Assembly: GCA_043228905.1 (NCBI GenBank)
Contig: JBHGNT010000014.1
Span: 1,612,001 to 1,676,000, forward strand
Source: Azolla caroliniana
Taxonomy: Eukaryota; Polypodiophyta
Direction: 5' to 3'
DNA: 64,000 bases
Part shown: positions 53,889-64,000 of the stretch, piece by piece
Position numbering within the stretch: the first letter of the stretch is position 1
How the letters are laid out: the number at the start of each line of letters is the position of its first letter
The notes under the pieces: model-generated
The model's database searches: none
What the model was told of the DNA's origin: nothing
Seen by the model: the letters and a program-made list of their open reading frames with translations, nothing else
Position numbers and translations under genes: made by a program

Positions 53889-54344
53889 AACTCCCCCTTC
53901 ACTCCGGCATGGGGTGTCTTACCAGTCCGATCCGCTTCCGACATGCTTCCAACTTGTCAGGTACCAATACTTTGGTCAGCATATCTGACCCATTCTCGGC
54001 CGTGTGGATCTTCATCAGCGCGAACTCCTAGTCGTCTACTCTTTCCCGGATCCAGTGATACCTTCGTTGGATATGCTTCGTCCGGGAATGGTAGGCCGCA
54101 TTCTTAGCAAGGTGGATGGCACTTTGACTGTCGCAATAGAGCCGGTATTCATCTTGCCGGATACCGAGCTCTCCGATGAAGTCCTTCATCCATATTATTT
54201 CCTTGTCGGCTTCCACAGCCGCCATGTAATCCGCCTCCGTGGTTGACAACGCAACCATCTTCTGCAACCTCGACTGCTACGAAACAGCTCCCCCTCCAGT
54301 ACTGTTCTTCTCCTTTCCCATCCGGAGGAACCTGTCTCCCAACA
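53153..54344 (-). mobile_element. Copia E, internally deleted
   Basis: It has a complete 3' LTR (53153-53888, 736 bp), then the polypurine tract and the end of RNase H (about 53889-54296), then only the last 48 bases of the 5' LTR (54297-54344). The duplication CCTCC is perfect (53148-53152, 54345-54349). It sits five codons into the gag of Copia C. RNase H shows ALSTTEADYMAAVEADKEII and DSQSAIHLAKNAAYHSRTKH, close to Copia D. Confidence 0.9.
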
Positions 54345-54370
54345 CCTCCTTCCATGCTTGCACCTCAAGC

Positions 54371-54380
54371 TCTGATACCA
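54371..54380 (-). promoter_or_regulatory. Copia C primer-binding site
   Basis: TGGTATCAGAGC on the minus strand (about 54369-54380), three bases from the 5' LTR. The gag ATG of C is at 54355. Confidence 0.85.
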
Positions 54381-54383
54381 GTT

Positions 54384-54652
54384 TGTTGAGAATCGATTAA
54401 AAAAACCACAAGATCAAACGATGCTGAAAATATACAACACATGCACACAATGACACAGTACACAAAGATTTACGTGGAAACCCTAAAATGGGAGAAAAAC
54501 CATGGGAGAGTAAGCTTCACTATACAGTGGATATACAAGACAGAGATTACAACACTCTTTCTGAGTGTATCACCCTCACAGGGTTCTTGGCGTCTGCTAT
54601 TACGGACACAGCTATGGCACCGCTCTCTCTCTCTCTCTCCCTCTCTCTCTCT
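54384..54652 (-). repeat. Copia C 5' LTR, left piece
   Basis: Matches the start of 43280-43877. It is interrupted in its (CT)n tract by a LINE and resumes at about 55911-56237. Confidence 0.85.
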
Positions 54653-55910
54653 TGGCGTTTTACCATAGTAGTGGACTAGCAGTGAATGTGGAGAAAACAA
54701 AAATGATGGTAGTGCAAATCATCCAACCTCATCATTACCCTATGCTCACATACAAAGGTGAACATATACAAGTTGTTAAAAGCTTGAAATATCTTGGTAT
54801 TGATGTACCCGCCACAAATAAATGGAGTGCATGCTTTGATTCTAGACTCCAAGCTGGTTGGAAATCATATTACCTTTTGGAGAACCAATGCAACCAAAGT
54901 GATACTTGTGGATGGGAAGTAAAATTAATGTTGTTCAATGCCATGGTAACTCAAGTATTGCTTTATGGAGTAGAAGTATGGGGTGGCACCATCTGTCTTA
55001 ATGCATGGAATGAGATTGAGAAAATTCAAAAGATGTTTTTATGGAGGCAATTAGGAGTTAAATGCACTACCTCTTACCAAGTTATGCTCTTGGAAATGGG
55101 TGTTCGACCAATAGAACTATTGGCACTCCAAAGAGTATATAAATACATTACAAAAGTCAAGAATATGCCGAATCATCGATTACCACATCTTTCTTGGAAT
55201 GTTGGATGTAAGCTACAAAAGAATCATAAAAGTAAGATTCTCTCATCTGGTTGGGTTGTTGACATAAAGAAATGGTTTAGAAGATGGGGTGTGGATGATC
55301 TTTTAGAGCTTTCAGGCAATGCTATGCAATATGTAATGATTGAGGAAAGGTTGGTGGAATCATTAAGGATGAAGTGGGAGGATGCTAAGAGAGCAAAGCT
55401 AGAATACTACATTGCAAATGTCAACCTTGAATGTTGGTCTCAATATAAAGCAAGAATGTCTATTGATTGTATCCAACCTTATCTCATTACCAATATGAGT
55501 AGCAATGCTTGTAGAGCCCTTACACTACTTCGCACTTGATCTCACAAGTTAGGTATTGAAGTTGCATCATGGTATCAAAATGTAACAAATTTGAAGTCAT
55601 GTAAAGTATGCAATGAAGGCATGGTAGAGGATGAATGTCACTTGCTCTTCACATGCTCAACATATAGTGCAATTCGTTCAAGATATGTTGACATACTAAG
55701 AGGGAGTGATAACTTAAGATCCATACTTAAGACACCACGTAGAAGGTTGAGCCCATATGTGTATGCTTTATTAACACATAGAGAATTTGTGCTTCAACAT
55801 ATGAATACCCCTTCTTAGGAAGGAGACATATATCAAGAACACATCTATACTCTGGAGTCCCATAGGTCAAAATTGGCCTCTTTATGGACGATAAAAATTC
55901 TAATTCTAAT
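54653..55910 (+). mobile_element. 5'-truncated LINE inside the Copia C LTR
   Basis: It is inserted in the (CT)n tract of the LTR, so the target duplication cannot be resolved. It ends with ATAAAAATTCTAATTCTAAT-type short repeats rather than a long A run. It contains the C-terminal RT region and zinc-binding tail only. Confidence 0.8.
54658..55818 (+). pseudogene. LINE RT C-terminal region and zinc-binding tail
   Basis: One phase runs through, broken by a single TGA at 55537-55539. It reads LAVNVEKTKMMVV and LKYLGIDVPATNKW, then FNAMVTQVLLYGVEVWGG and EKIQKMFLWRQLGVK. After the TGA come SHKLGIEVASWYQN and the cysteine/histidine tail CKVCNEGMVEDECHLLFTC. This is the standard LINE order after the RT palm, whose catalytic box is missing through 5' truncation. 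Sequence preservation is high, so the insertion is fairly recent. Confidence 0.85.
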
Positions 55911-55978
55911 TCTCTCTTTCTCTCGTGTCTCTCTTGCACACACTTCTATATGTCGTCGCACTTTCTATGTTTTCCCTA

Positions 55979-56022
<44 letters not shown>

Positions 56023-56237
56023 TACATGGTGTGGACTGTTTACAATTGTAGCCACTGCTACATATCATTACTATTATTATTACTATAATAATAATAATAA
56101 TCTGTTTAAATAATCGACTCTCTGTTGTCAACTCTTTGACTGTCGGCTATTTCCGAACAGTCGGTACCTTCAACTCTTCAACTATTGGCTACTTCCGAAC
56201 AGTTGGTTCCTCCCACTGGAGGGACATATCCCCAACA
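55911..56237 (-). repeat. Copia C 5' LTR, right piece
   Basis: Contains (TA)n at about 55981-56020 and ends CCAACA before CAAGG, completing the LTR. Confidence 0.85.
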
Positions 56238-56242
56238 CAAGG

Positions 56243-57285
56243 GGAACCGGTCAAATGAGGAACGGAATTTGACTCAGTTGAAGAAGTCGAAGAAGAACCG
56301 ACCGTGGCGAATGGAGGCCTAAGATATCCCCTAAGAGAAAGAAGACCCCCCCGAATATTTCCGGATGAAGAATGTGTATTGTTAACCGATGAGGGTGTGC
56401 CGCAAACCTTTGAAGAAGCTAAGAACGATATCCACAGTCAAAAGTGGTTAAGTGCCATGCAAGAGGACATGGATTCCTTGCATGAGAACCACACATACGA
56501 ATTGACCAAGTTGCCGAAAGGGAATACGACACAATGGAATAAGTGGGTATACAAGTTGAAACTAGGAGACGACGGGAATCCACTGACATATAAAGCCTGA
56601 ATCATGGTGAAAGGCTTTCAACAAAAGAACGGTGTCGATTTCGACGAAATATTTGTGCCGGTCGTGAAGATGACGTCAATCCGAACAATGTTGAGCATTG
56701 TGGCCAGCATGGATCTCGACGTCGAGTAGTTAGACGTCAAGACTACCTTCTTCCATGGAGATTTGGAGGAAGAGATATACATGCACCTACAGGAAGGATT
56801 CAAAGAAAAAGGTAAAGAAAACCTGGTATGCTGATTGAGAAAGAGCCTGTACGGGCTAAAATTGGCACCTCGACAATGGTACCGAAAGTTTGAATCTTTC
56901 ATGGTGGATCATGGTTTCGGCAAGACAAAAGCTGATCATTGCATCTTTGTCAAGAAGTATGATGGAGAAGATTTTCTCATCCTCCTAGTGTATGTGGATG
57001 ACATGATGATTGTCGGATACAACCTAAGGAAAATCGGAAGTTTGAAGAAGACCTTGAGTAGGTCGTTCTCGATGAAAGATATGGGTCCAGGAAAACAAAT
57101 CCTGGGAATGCACATTGTTCGGGATCAAACAAAGAAATTGTTATGGCTATCACAAGAGAAGTACATGACAAAGGTACTCTAGATATTCGGTATGGAAAGT
57201 GCAAAACCGGTCAGCTCGACACTTCTGACAAACTGCAAGTTGAGCAAGAACCAATGTCCGAAATCGAAAACCGAGAAGGCCGATG
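56243..57285 (+). pseudogene. Copia B RT, 3' part
   Basis: Resumes after Copia C. It shows KWLSAMQEDMDSLHENHTYEL, a VKGFQQKNGVDFDEIFVPV block and LYGLKLAPRQWYRKFE. The catalytic YVDDMMIVG follows at about 56990, then GMHIVRDQTKKLLWLSQEKY. Several stops occur (near 56600, 56730, 56830 and 57180). At about 57285 it ends mid-linker (NQCPKSKTEKADVM) and joins Gypsy sequence without an LTR. Confidence 0.85.
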
Positions 57286-58325
57286 TGATGTTGCACGGTA
57301 CCGGATGTCAGGTACAACACATCTTGGGAAAAGACAATGTGGTAGAAAATATGCTATCAAGGGCATGGTTCGGAGACGACATAGTCGAATTAGATAATGA
57401 AGAAGTTTTAGAAGACAACATTACTTCGAACTACGCATGCCGGGTGCACGTAATCCGAGAATTTTGGGAAGAAGAATATGAAGGGCAAAACTTGTTGATC
57501 GGAAAAATGCTACAAGAGATTGGGGAATCATCAGATAATAAAGAAAAGAGAGTCGAGATCCGGAAGAAGAAGGGACAAGTCTAGAAGTTCTTCCTGAACA
57601 ATTTATACCAAAGCTAGAGGGAGCCGAAAAGACCAAATAGTATACCATCACGGGTAGTCGGTACAAAGGAACAACATAAACAAATAATATCTTAATTTCA
57701 TGAATCTGATTGGGTTGGGCATCGGGGAACATGGGTGACATTTGCGAAGATGAAGCAAAAATATTGGTGGAAGAATATGTACAAGGACGTAGTAGAGTTC
57801 ACAAAAAGCCGCAGATAAATGTCAAATCTACTCTAGAATTCAACACTGGGATGAGCTACATCGGACATTCTCACCGACAATCAATTTCAAATGGATGATT
57901 GACATCGTGGCCATGACCACCAACATCGGACAAAAGAAGTACTTGGTACTAGAACGGGAGGATCTAACAAACCAAGTAGAAGGTCAAGCGCCGGAAACGG
58001 AGGAAAACATGTTCTGCAGTATGCCAATTTCTCTTGGAAGAAGTTTTTTGTAGGTATGGGTGCGTAGGAGAAGTAATTGTGGATCAGTGAGAACTTGAAT
58101 CTGATAAAGCTAGGGAATTCTTGGCAAAAAACAGAGTACGGTTGACACTAACCTCAACATATAATCTAGAAACTAACGAGAAGATTGAGTGAGGACATAG
58201 TCCAATCGTGATAGCATTGGGAAAAGCATGTGACGGAACGGTGAAGCTCTCCATAGTTGCTTCGGTATGCACTATGGGTGGATCACACAACACATAGTTC
58301 CGTAGCCGGTTACATGCTGATAGGG
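57286..58325 (+). pseudogene. Gypsy fragment (RNase H end and integrase), element 1 family
   Basis: It starts inside RNase H: ILGKDNVVENMLSRAWFGDD, then HVIREFWEEEYEG and GKMLQEIGESSDNKEKRVEI, closely matching element 1. Decayed integrase follows (AGHRGTWVTFAKMKQKYWWK, then a stop-rich core). It ends at a LRYALWVDHTTHSSVAGYML-like segment, equivalent to element 1 near 12500. No LTR of its own is seen. Confidence 0.8.
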
Positions 58326-59207
58326 TGTATAAGACAGATGATAGTCGTACACAATATGAGGGCTTGACCAAGACGATTAGATGGAGTTGTGAATTATAAT
58401 AGATTATAACGGCCAAGATAACTATGAATTAGAGAGGGAGACTCAAGAAATCAAGACAAAAGGTACAGAAGATAAGAAAGAGATAAGAATGTTATAATAT
58501 TCAACTATCCAGACCATACAACGGGGATAAACTCCAAATTCAACTAAAAACCAAACAACCTCTAGACTTCCAATCACCTAAACCCCCAAATGTCTTTCAC
58601 TATTCTTCCTTAATCGCTTTCTCCTTCGACCACGCCTCTTTCTTCCACTTCTAAGACTCTATTTTCCACTCCCAAAAACCCTCTTTAAAGATATCACTTC
58701 TTCTTTTATAATCTTCCTCTTCTTCCTCGTTCATGCTATTTTTAGAGGTTTTTTATCTCCTATTTTTATTTAAGGCACATCGACCTTCTAATTGTCATAT
58801 CTCCCTCATCCGAGCTCCAAATTTAGAGCTTTAAAACAAGATTTCTAAACCATATTTGGGTTATAAACGAAAGAGTTATGACCATTCCTTTTTGACTGTT
58901 TTTTGTGGCCCACTTTTTCTCCTTTTACTTTTCTTTGTGTCTCTTACTTTTACTTTTGACTTCTTCTTAAGGTCTTGGTTCGTGTTCTTAGCCTCCAAAT
59001 GTGAATGATTCATACCTTATATTCTTTTGATGTTCAATAGTGTGAATTCTAAAAACACTTTCACACATGCCAAGGAAGTAGTTATGATCCTCAATGGGGG
59101 GTGTTCCCAATGGGCAAAAATTAGGTTCATTAGTTAGTAATTACTATTTATCTTTTTACTTCCATTGAATGTAGTGTTTCCTCTCATTTTGTGCCATTGG
59201 TGTAATA
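58326..59207 (+). repeat. Probable LTR of another Gypsy element (I)
   Basis: About 880 AT-rich bases begin near TGTATAAGACAG and end just before the primer site at 59210. No second copy is in the window, so the boundaries are approximate. Confidence 0.5.
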
Positions 59208-59209
59208 CT

Positions 59210-59221
59210 TGGTACCAGAGC
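59210..59221 (+). promoter_or_regulatory. Gypsy I primer-binding site
   Basis: TGGTACCAGAGC differs by one base from the usual initiator-Met site. Confidence 0.65.
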
Positions 59222-59321
59222 TAGGTTAGGATTGGCGGGCCATTCCAGCAAGAGGATATTGAAGAAGTGGCAGAAGACACCACAAGAAGGAGTCAAGGTA
59301 ACCACAAAGATACTAGACTGG

Positions 59322-59350
59322 TCCCCCCTCCCCCCCCCCCCCCCCCCCCC
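59322..59350. repeat. Poly-C tract
   Basis: A C-rich run with one T, between the primer site and gag of Gypsy I. Its length may be unreliable in an assembly. Confidence 0.8.
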
Positions 59351-59659
59351 TTTTATCTAACCAATGGTGGAAAGAAGGCGAAGAAGAGGGATCAACTTGG
59401 GGGAGCTGGGGAATGGAGGAGGCACACCATCGAGGGAGATCGCACTAGACCGAGGCGACAAAGAGGGCAAGGAATTAGAGAGCGGAAGGTTCAATATGGG
59501 AGATGAGAGATGGCAGAGAGAATAGGAGGAATCGGGCGTGCAAACGGGAGACCCATAAGGGAGAAGGCATGCTGAAGGAGGATCACGATGTTTGGAGGAG
59601 ATGGTGCAAAGGCTAGAAGTAGGTAATTCCATAACCACCGTAACCACTAAGGATCACTC

Positions 59660-60235
59660 AAGGCTATCAAACCAAAAATGTACATGGGGGAGAGGAACTT
59701 AGTGGTACTTACAAGATGGATCAAGGAAACCAAACTATTCCTCATCCAAAGTCAGGTAGAACCTGACTTGTGGGTGATGGTCTCCGCGTGTTTTTTGGAT
59801 GGACCAACACAAAATTGGTACATGTTGGGAGGATGCGTGTTTGAGTTCACGCCCTGGACGGAGTTCAAACGGGAGTTGCATCATTACTTCATACCACAGA
59901 ATGAACATCTCCGTATCATGGATGAATGGAGGATGATGAGACAAGGGGAAGGGCAACTCACCGTGTATATTGAGAGGTATCACCAAGTGACATTGTAGTT
60001 GCCACATCTTTATCAAATCACGAAACTCAACGAGGGTTCGTAGTTGGATTGAAGCCTCACATCAGGCTAGAGGTAGAGAAGGTGAACCCCCAAACTTGTG
60101 AGGAAGCCATGAAGGTGGCGGAGAGGATAGGTGACATAGAAGAGAGCTCATGGCCTTTCCACAACAATCTAGGAAGTACACCCAACAATCGCGGGTGGAC
60201 GACTACCACTAGCTCGGTAGGAAGAGGAATAACAT
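59660..60235 (+). pseudogene. Gypsy I gag, truncated
   Basis: It shows a typical retrotransposon gag domain: LTRWIKETKLFLIQSQV, ACFLDGPTQNWYMLGG, then WTEFKRELHHYFIPQNEHLRI and a QLTVYIERYHQVTL segment. A stop occurs at about 59998, and the frame shifts to KPHIRLEVEKVNPQTCEEAM. The gag is cut at about 60235 by the LTR of Copia H. Lineage cannot be set beyond Gypsy. Confidence 0.75.
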
Positions 60236-60648
60236 GAGCTGATCCAAATTGATCAAGCTATGTAGAAAGTAGCGTGTGGAAGCAAGTATGAAGACCGAAC
60301 AGAAGGAAGGAAACTCAGGTTCAATGGAGAGCTTGGGCTTACACGGTATACGCAGGAGAGACAGAGAGAGTAGACACAAAAACTATATTCGACAATAATA
60401 CTTAATCTCTGTACATAAGACGTGCTCAGTGAGCACTTTTATACAAGTCCTAGAAGGACTGACCGAAGTACTGACAGTACTTCAATGCTCATCAAGAGCT
60501 CCTACACTAACTCCCAAATATATTCCTCACGGAATATCTTTCCTAACGGCCTCCCGGTTTATGCACTCGGCCTAACCGATCGGTCCCAACCGATCCGGTC
60601 CTCGGCTTCTTCAGCCGAACCGGCCGATGTTGAGCTTGTCTCTCAACA
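60236..60648 (-). repeat. Copia H 3' LTR
   Basis: The inner end is certain: TGTTGAGAGACAAG on the minus strand, next to a TTGAGGGGGAG polypurine tract (60649-60659). The outer end is approximate. Confidence 0.7.
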
Positions 60649-63600
60649 CTCCCCCTCAAGCTCAACTTGAGGCTCTTCGAGATCTTCACAGCACCGGTTC
60701 CTCCTGGCTTCTCGCCTCGCTCGCGCTCCTCGACCTGTTCGACTCCGCGCGCTTTGACCTTTCCGGTCGGCTTGTCTGCTCATGTGGCCCTCATCAGCTC
60801 TTCTGTTGTTGCGGTGTTGACGCTTCTTCTTCTGCCTTTTCTTCCACTTGGGCCTCGGTTGATTCAGCGTGTCTGAATCAAACATCCGAACCGACTTGGC
60901 TACCTCCGATCGGTTTTCGCTCTCGTCCGAGTTGGCTGTCTCCAACTCATCTTCGGTCTTCTCGCCCTCGATGGCGTTATCTTCCCCATGCATGGTTGGC
61001 TTCGGCTCTCTCCTTTGGTTGCTCCCCTTCTGTCCGCTTCCGAGCTTTTCCGCGGGTCCGCCCTCGGCTTCTTCAGCTGATCCGATGTCGAACTTGTCAA
61101 CCGACTCGGTGTTGCGGAGTCCGCTCCTTTCCTGCTGCCTTGCTTGGTCGTTCGGGACTGTTCTCTCCCTCAAGTTCGGCACGTCAAGGTGACGCAAACC
61201 GAGCGCACCTGAGAATTGCCGCAACTTGTCCAGACCAAGAGGCTTGGTGAAGATGTCGGCAGCCTGCCGATCCGTCAGAACGTACTGAAGTTCGAATTCA
61301 CCGGAAAGGACACGCTCACAGACGAAATGGTAATGCACATCAATGTGCTTGGTCCGTGCGTGGAAAAGGGGGTTCTTCGTGAGCTGGATGCTGCTGAGGT
61401 TGTCGCAGTAGATCGTCGTCGGATCTGACACCTCCTCTTGCAGGTCCTTAAGTAGCCGCTTCAACCATATGGCTTCGCATGTCGCGACAGCCGCTCCTCG
61501 GTACTCAGCTTCGGTGCTCGACAGAGCAACTGTCGGCTCGGATCTGACACCTCCTCTTGCAGGTCCTTAAGTAGCCGCTTCAACCATATGGCTTCGCATG
61601 TCGCGACAGCCGCTCCTCGGTACTCAGCTTCGGTGCTCGACAGAGCAACTGTCGGCTGCTTCTTACTGCACCACGCGATCGCGGCACTCCCGAGGGAGAA
61701 CGAGTATCCAGACGTGGATCGGCGATCGGCAGCGTTGCTAGCCCAATCAACATCGGTGTAACCGACTAACTGCGCGACTGCACTGGTCCAATATAGCAGT
61801 CCTCGGTCCTTAGTGTCGTTGACATACCGAAGTATGCGTCGCGCACATTGAAGGTGCTCCTCGGTAGGTCGCGCCATGAACTGACTGATCACCCCGACCG
61901 GGTAACTGAGGTCGGGTCGGGTGATGGTCAAGTATATGAGGCTTCCGACAATTTGTCGAAACCTCGTCGGGTCGCATACCTTTCCCGTATCGGGACGAAG
62001 CTTGACGGTTCTGTCCAAAGGAGTCGAGATGGACTTACAATCGGCCATCCCGAGTTTGAAGAGCATACTCAGCACGTAATGACGTTGGCTGATCCCGAGG
62101 AAGTAATGAAGGTCCCCCAGATCCTTCATGTCGAACGATGCCGCAAGCTGGAGCTTCACGCGGTTGATTTCACCTAGGTCAGTGCCGGTGATGACCAAGT
62201 CATCAACATACAGTAAAATACTAACCGGTCCGAGTCGACCTTTCCGGATGAACAGGGAAGAGTCCGATTTTGACGTGACGAAGCCCAACCGACGCAGTTG
62301 TTGCGTGATCTTCGCGTTCCAGGCACGCGGGGCTTGCTTCAGTCCGTAAAGGGACTTCTTCAGTCGGCATATTGCCGAGGAGTTCGTTCCAGAGTGAAAT
62401 CTGGGGGGCTGTACCATGTACACTTGTTCCTCAAGGTCACCTTGTAGGAACGCATTCTTTACATCCATGTGATGTAGGTGCCACCCCTTGGCCGCGGCTA
62501 CTGCGAGCAAAACACGGACGGTCGTCATTTTCACAATCGGCGCAAACGTCTCATCATAGTCGATGCCGTGTTTCTGCGTGTAGCCCTTTGCCACTAGCCG
62601 AGCCTTGTACCGGTTGACCGAGCCATCGGTGTTGTACTTGACCTTGTACACCCACCTACACCCGATCGGCTTCACACCCTTTGGTGCGTCAACTAGGTCC
62701 CAGGTCTCGTTCTCCACCAATGCGTGCATCTCTACCTCCATCGCGGCGCGCCAATTCGCGTCCTTAGCCGCTTCTACGTAGCTCTCCGACTCACGCACTT
62801 CCGCTACACGGGTCATGTACGCATAATGATGCGCCATGTACTCGTTGTATCCGAACCGCACAACTGGGTTCTTCTGGCGGGTAGATCGGCGTAATCTCGC
62901 ATTAGCCGATGTCAAGTCCTTCTCGGTCGACGCGGTCTTCACCTTTAAAGACCCGTCACCAGTTCCCTCGGAGTCGGACTCGCGTCGGTCTGACTCGTTC
63001 CTTTCCGTGCCGGAATCCGACACCTTCTTCTTCCCTTTCTCTTTGCGCGTAAGCCGTCTCCTCGGCTTCCTGCGCGGGGAATGCACGACCGAGTCTCCAC
63101 TACTCGCCGGCTCTTCATCGGACTGGTCGTACCGACTCAGTCGTCCAATCGGTCCACTTAACCGGAGTGAAATCGGACTCTCTTCGCGGGTCTCGATTTC
63201 GGGCTCATTCGGAGGCATCTCGGCCTCGCTGACCTCATCGTCAGAGCTCGGATTGGAGTCGAGGTTCGTAGTCGGGGGCAGGTACCAGGACGCGGACTCG
63301 TCAAACACAACGTCGCGGCTGACACGCGCTTGTTTGGTACGAGGGTTATAGCACTTATAAACCTTCTGCTCGTCCGAGTAACCGACCAAGATGCATTTCT
63401 CGGCCTTTGCGTCCAGCTTCCTCCTTTTCTCCTTCGGTACATGCACATACGCAATGCTACCGAACACCCTCAAGTGTCGCAAGTTCGGCTTCGTTCCGAA
63501 ATATAGCTCTTGCGCCGACACTTTGTCTCCGATCCGGTTCTGGATGTATACCGCGGTCCTTACCGCCTCGACCCAGTAGAACTTGGGCAAGCTCTTTTCC

Positions 63601-64000
63601 TCCAACATTGCCTGTGCCGCTTCCACAACTGACCGATTCTTCCTCTCGGCGACGCCGTTCTGCTCCGGCGTGTATCTACAACTGAATTCGTGCCGAATTC
63701 CTATTTGTTGTAGATAACCGTTGAATTGACCAGAAAAATACTCTTTCCCGCCATCCGACCGCATGCACTTGATCTTTCGTCCCGTTTCGGTTTCCACGAA
63801 CCCTTTGAGGTCCCGGAAACAGTCGAACACTTCGCTCTTCCTCTCAATGAGGTAGATCCACGTGTGCCGCGTGTGGTCGTCGATGAAGGAGACGAAATAT
63901 CGGCTCCCGCCAAGACTAAAGTTTTGTGCCGGCCCCCACACATCGGAGTGTATAAGGTCGAGCTTGTTCCGGCTCCGGTTTCGCTCGTTGGGGAAGGGAA
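60643..64000 (-). pseudogene. Copia H pol, frameshifted by a tandem duplication
   Basis: The frame open from the window edge to 61461 reads LDLIHSDVWGP and an integrase core (FIDDHTRHTWIY, MRSDGGKEYFS, PEQNGVAERKN). The RT has [49 protein letters not shown] and catalytic YVDDLVITG; about 13 residues seem missing after DLHYFLGI. RNase H begins VDWASNAADRRSTSGYSFSL and ALSSTEAEYRGAAVATCEAI. A 119-bp exact duplication then shifts the phase. The other phase (60643-61464) continues TTIYCDNLSSIQLTKNPLFH and ADIFTKPLGLDKL, then a charged tail of about 180 residues ending at the polypurine tract. Without the duplication pol would be open throughout. Confidence 0.85.
61419..61656. repeat. Exact 119-bp tandem duplication in Copia H RNase H
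   Basis: 61419-61537 and 61538-61656 are identical base for base. As 119 is not a multiple of three, the RNase H frame is broken. Confidence 0.95.

Larger units (their letters stand above)
43280..56237 (-). mobile_element. Copia C, decayed, with three nested insertions
   Basis: It is bounded by TGTTGAGA...CAACA LTRs: 43280-43877 on the left, and 54384-56237 on the right, split by a LINE. The duplication CAAGG is perfect (43275-43279, 56238-56242). The interior on the minus strand runs gag, protease, integrase, RT, RNase H and contains Copia D and Copia E. Without insertions it would be roughly 5.3 kb. Several stops make it inactive. Confidence 0.9.
60236..64000 (-). mobile_element. Copia H, 3' half, runs off the window
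   Basis: It comprises a 3' LTR (about 60236-60648), a polypurine tract, pol and the integrase core up to the window end. The right end and the 5' LTR are not visible, so no target duplication can be checked. The lineage differs from Copia B-E by its RT and by a C-terminal tail. Confidence 0.85.

Overview
This window looks like repeat-rich land-plant nuclear DNA. It holds one recognisable host gene, and almost everything else is retrotransposon sequence: LINEs, Ty1/Copia, Ty3/Gypsy, solo LTRs, and nests of one inside another. Plant-type evidence is a myristoylation-type glutaredoxin-like gene with a C-terminal CxxC cluster (6818-8341), Ty1/Copia elements primed by initiator tRNA-Met, and plant-style LINE zf-RVT tails. 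The two Gypsy families resemble fungal or seed-free-plant lineages more than the common angiosperm ones. A seed-free plant host is therefore possible, but that is inference from memory and not established.

Layout. 1-960: 3' end of a LINE with a poly(A) tail. 961-6817: AT-rich DNA with several local duplications and a degenerate tandem array just upstream of the host gene. 6818-8341: glutaredoxin-like gene. 8342-11031: no gene seen. 11032-22943: two back-to-back Gypsy-family insertions on the minus strand. Element 1 (11032-18113) is a decayed full gag-pol copy. Element 2 (18118-22943) is a non-autonomous copy with a gag-like ORF and a long unknown ORF but no pol. 23636-34040: a minus-strand LINE split by a Copia solo LTR (24095-24265 plus 32122-32637), which is itself split by a plus-strand Gypsy element 3 (24266-32121). 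Element 3 carries a further solo LTR (29944-31435).

34041-43279 and 56238-60235: remnants of plus-strand Copia elements A and B that share one LTR (40432-41104), a Gypsy fragment joined to B, and the 5' end of another Gypsy element. Copia A is split by element 4 (34441-39709), a very young chromodomain Gypsy element with identical 353-bp LTRs. Copia B is split by Copia C (43280-56237, target duplication CAAGG). Copia C in turn contains Copia D (45112-50368, intact ORF, near-identical LTRs, GTTTT), a deleted Copia E (53153-54344, CCTCC) and a LINE fragment (about 54653-55910). 60236-64000: the 3' half of Copia H, minus strand, running off the window.

The most interesting signals are as follows. 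(1) Element 4 seems to lack a tRNA primer site. Instead it has an 11-nt perfect match between the primer-binding position and the predicted 5' end of its own transcript, as in Tf1-type self-priming. (2) Element 2 shares LTR ends, primer site, polypurine tract and 4-bp target duplications with autonomous elements 1 and 3, but encodes only a gag-like domain fused to a repeat-containing ORF. (3) This Gypsy family duplicates 4-bp CpG palindromes (ACGT, CCGG) and uses an unusual primer site.
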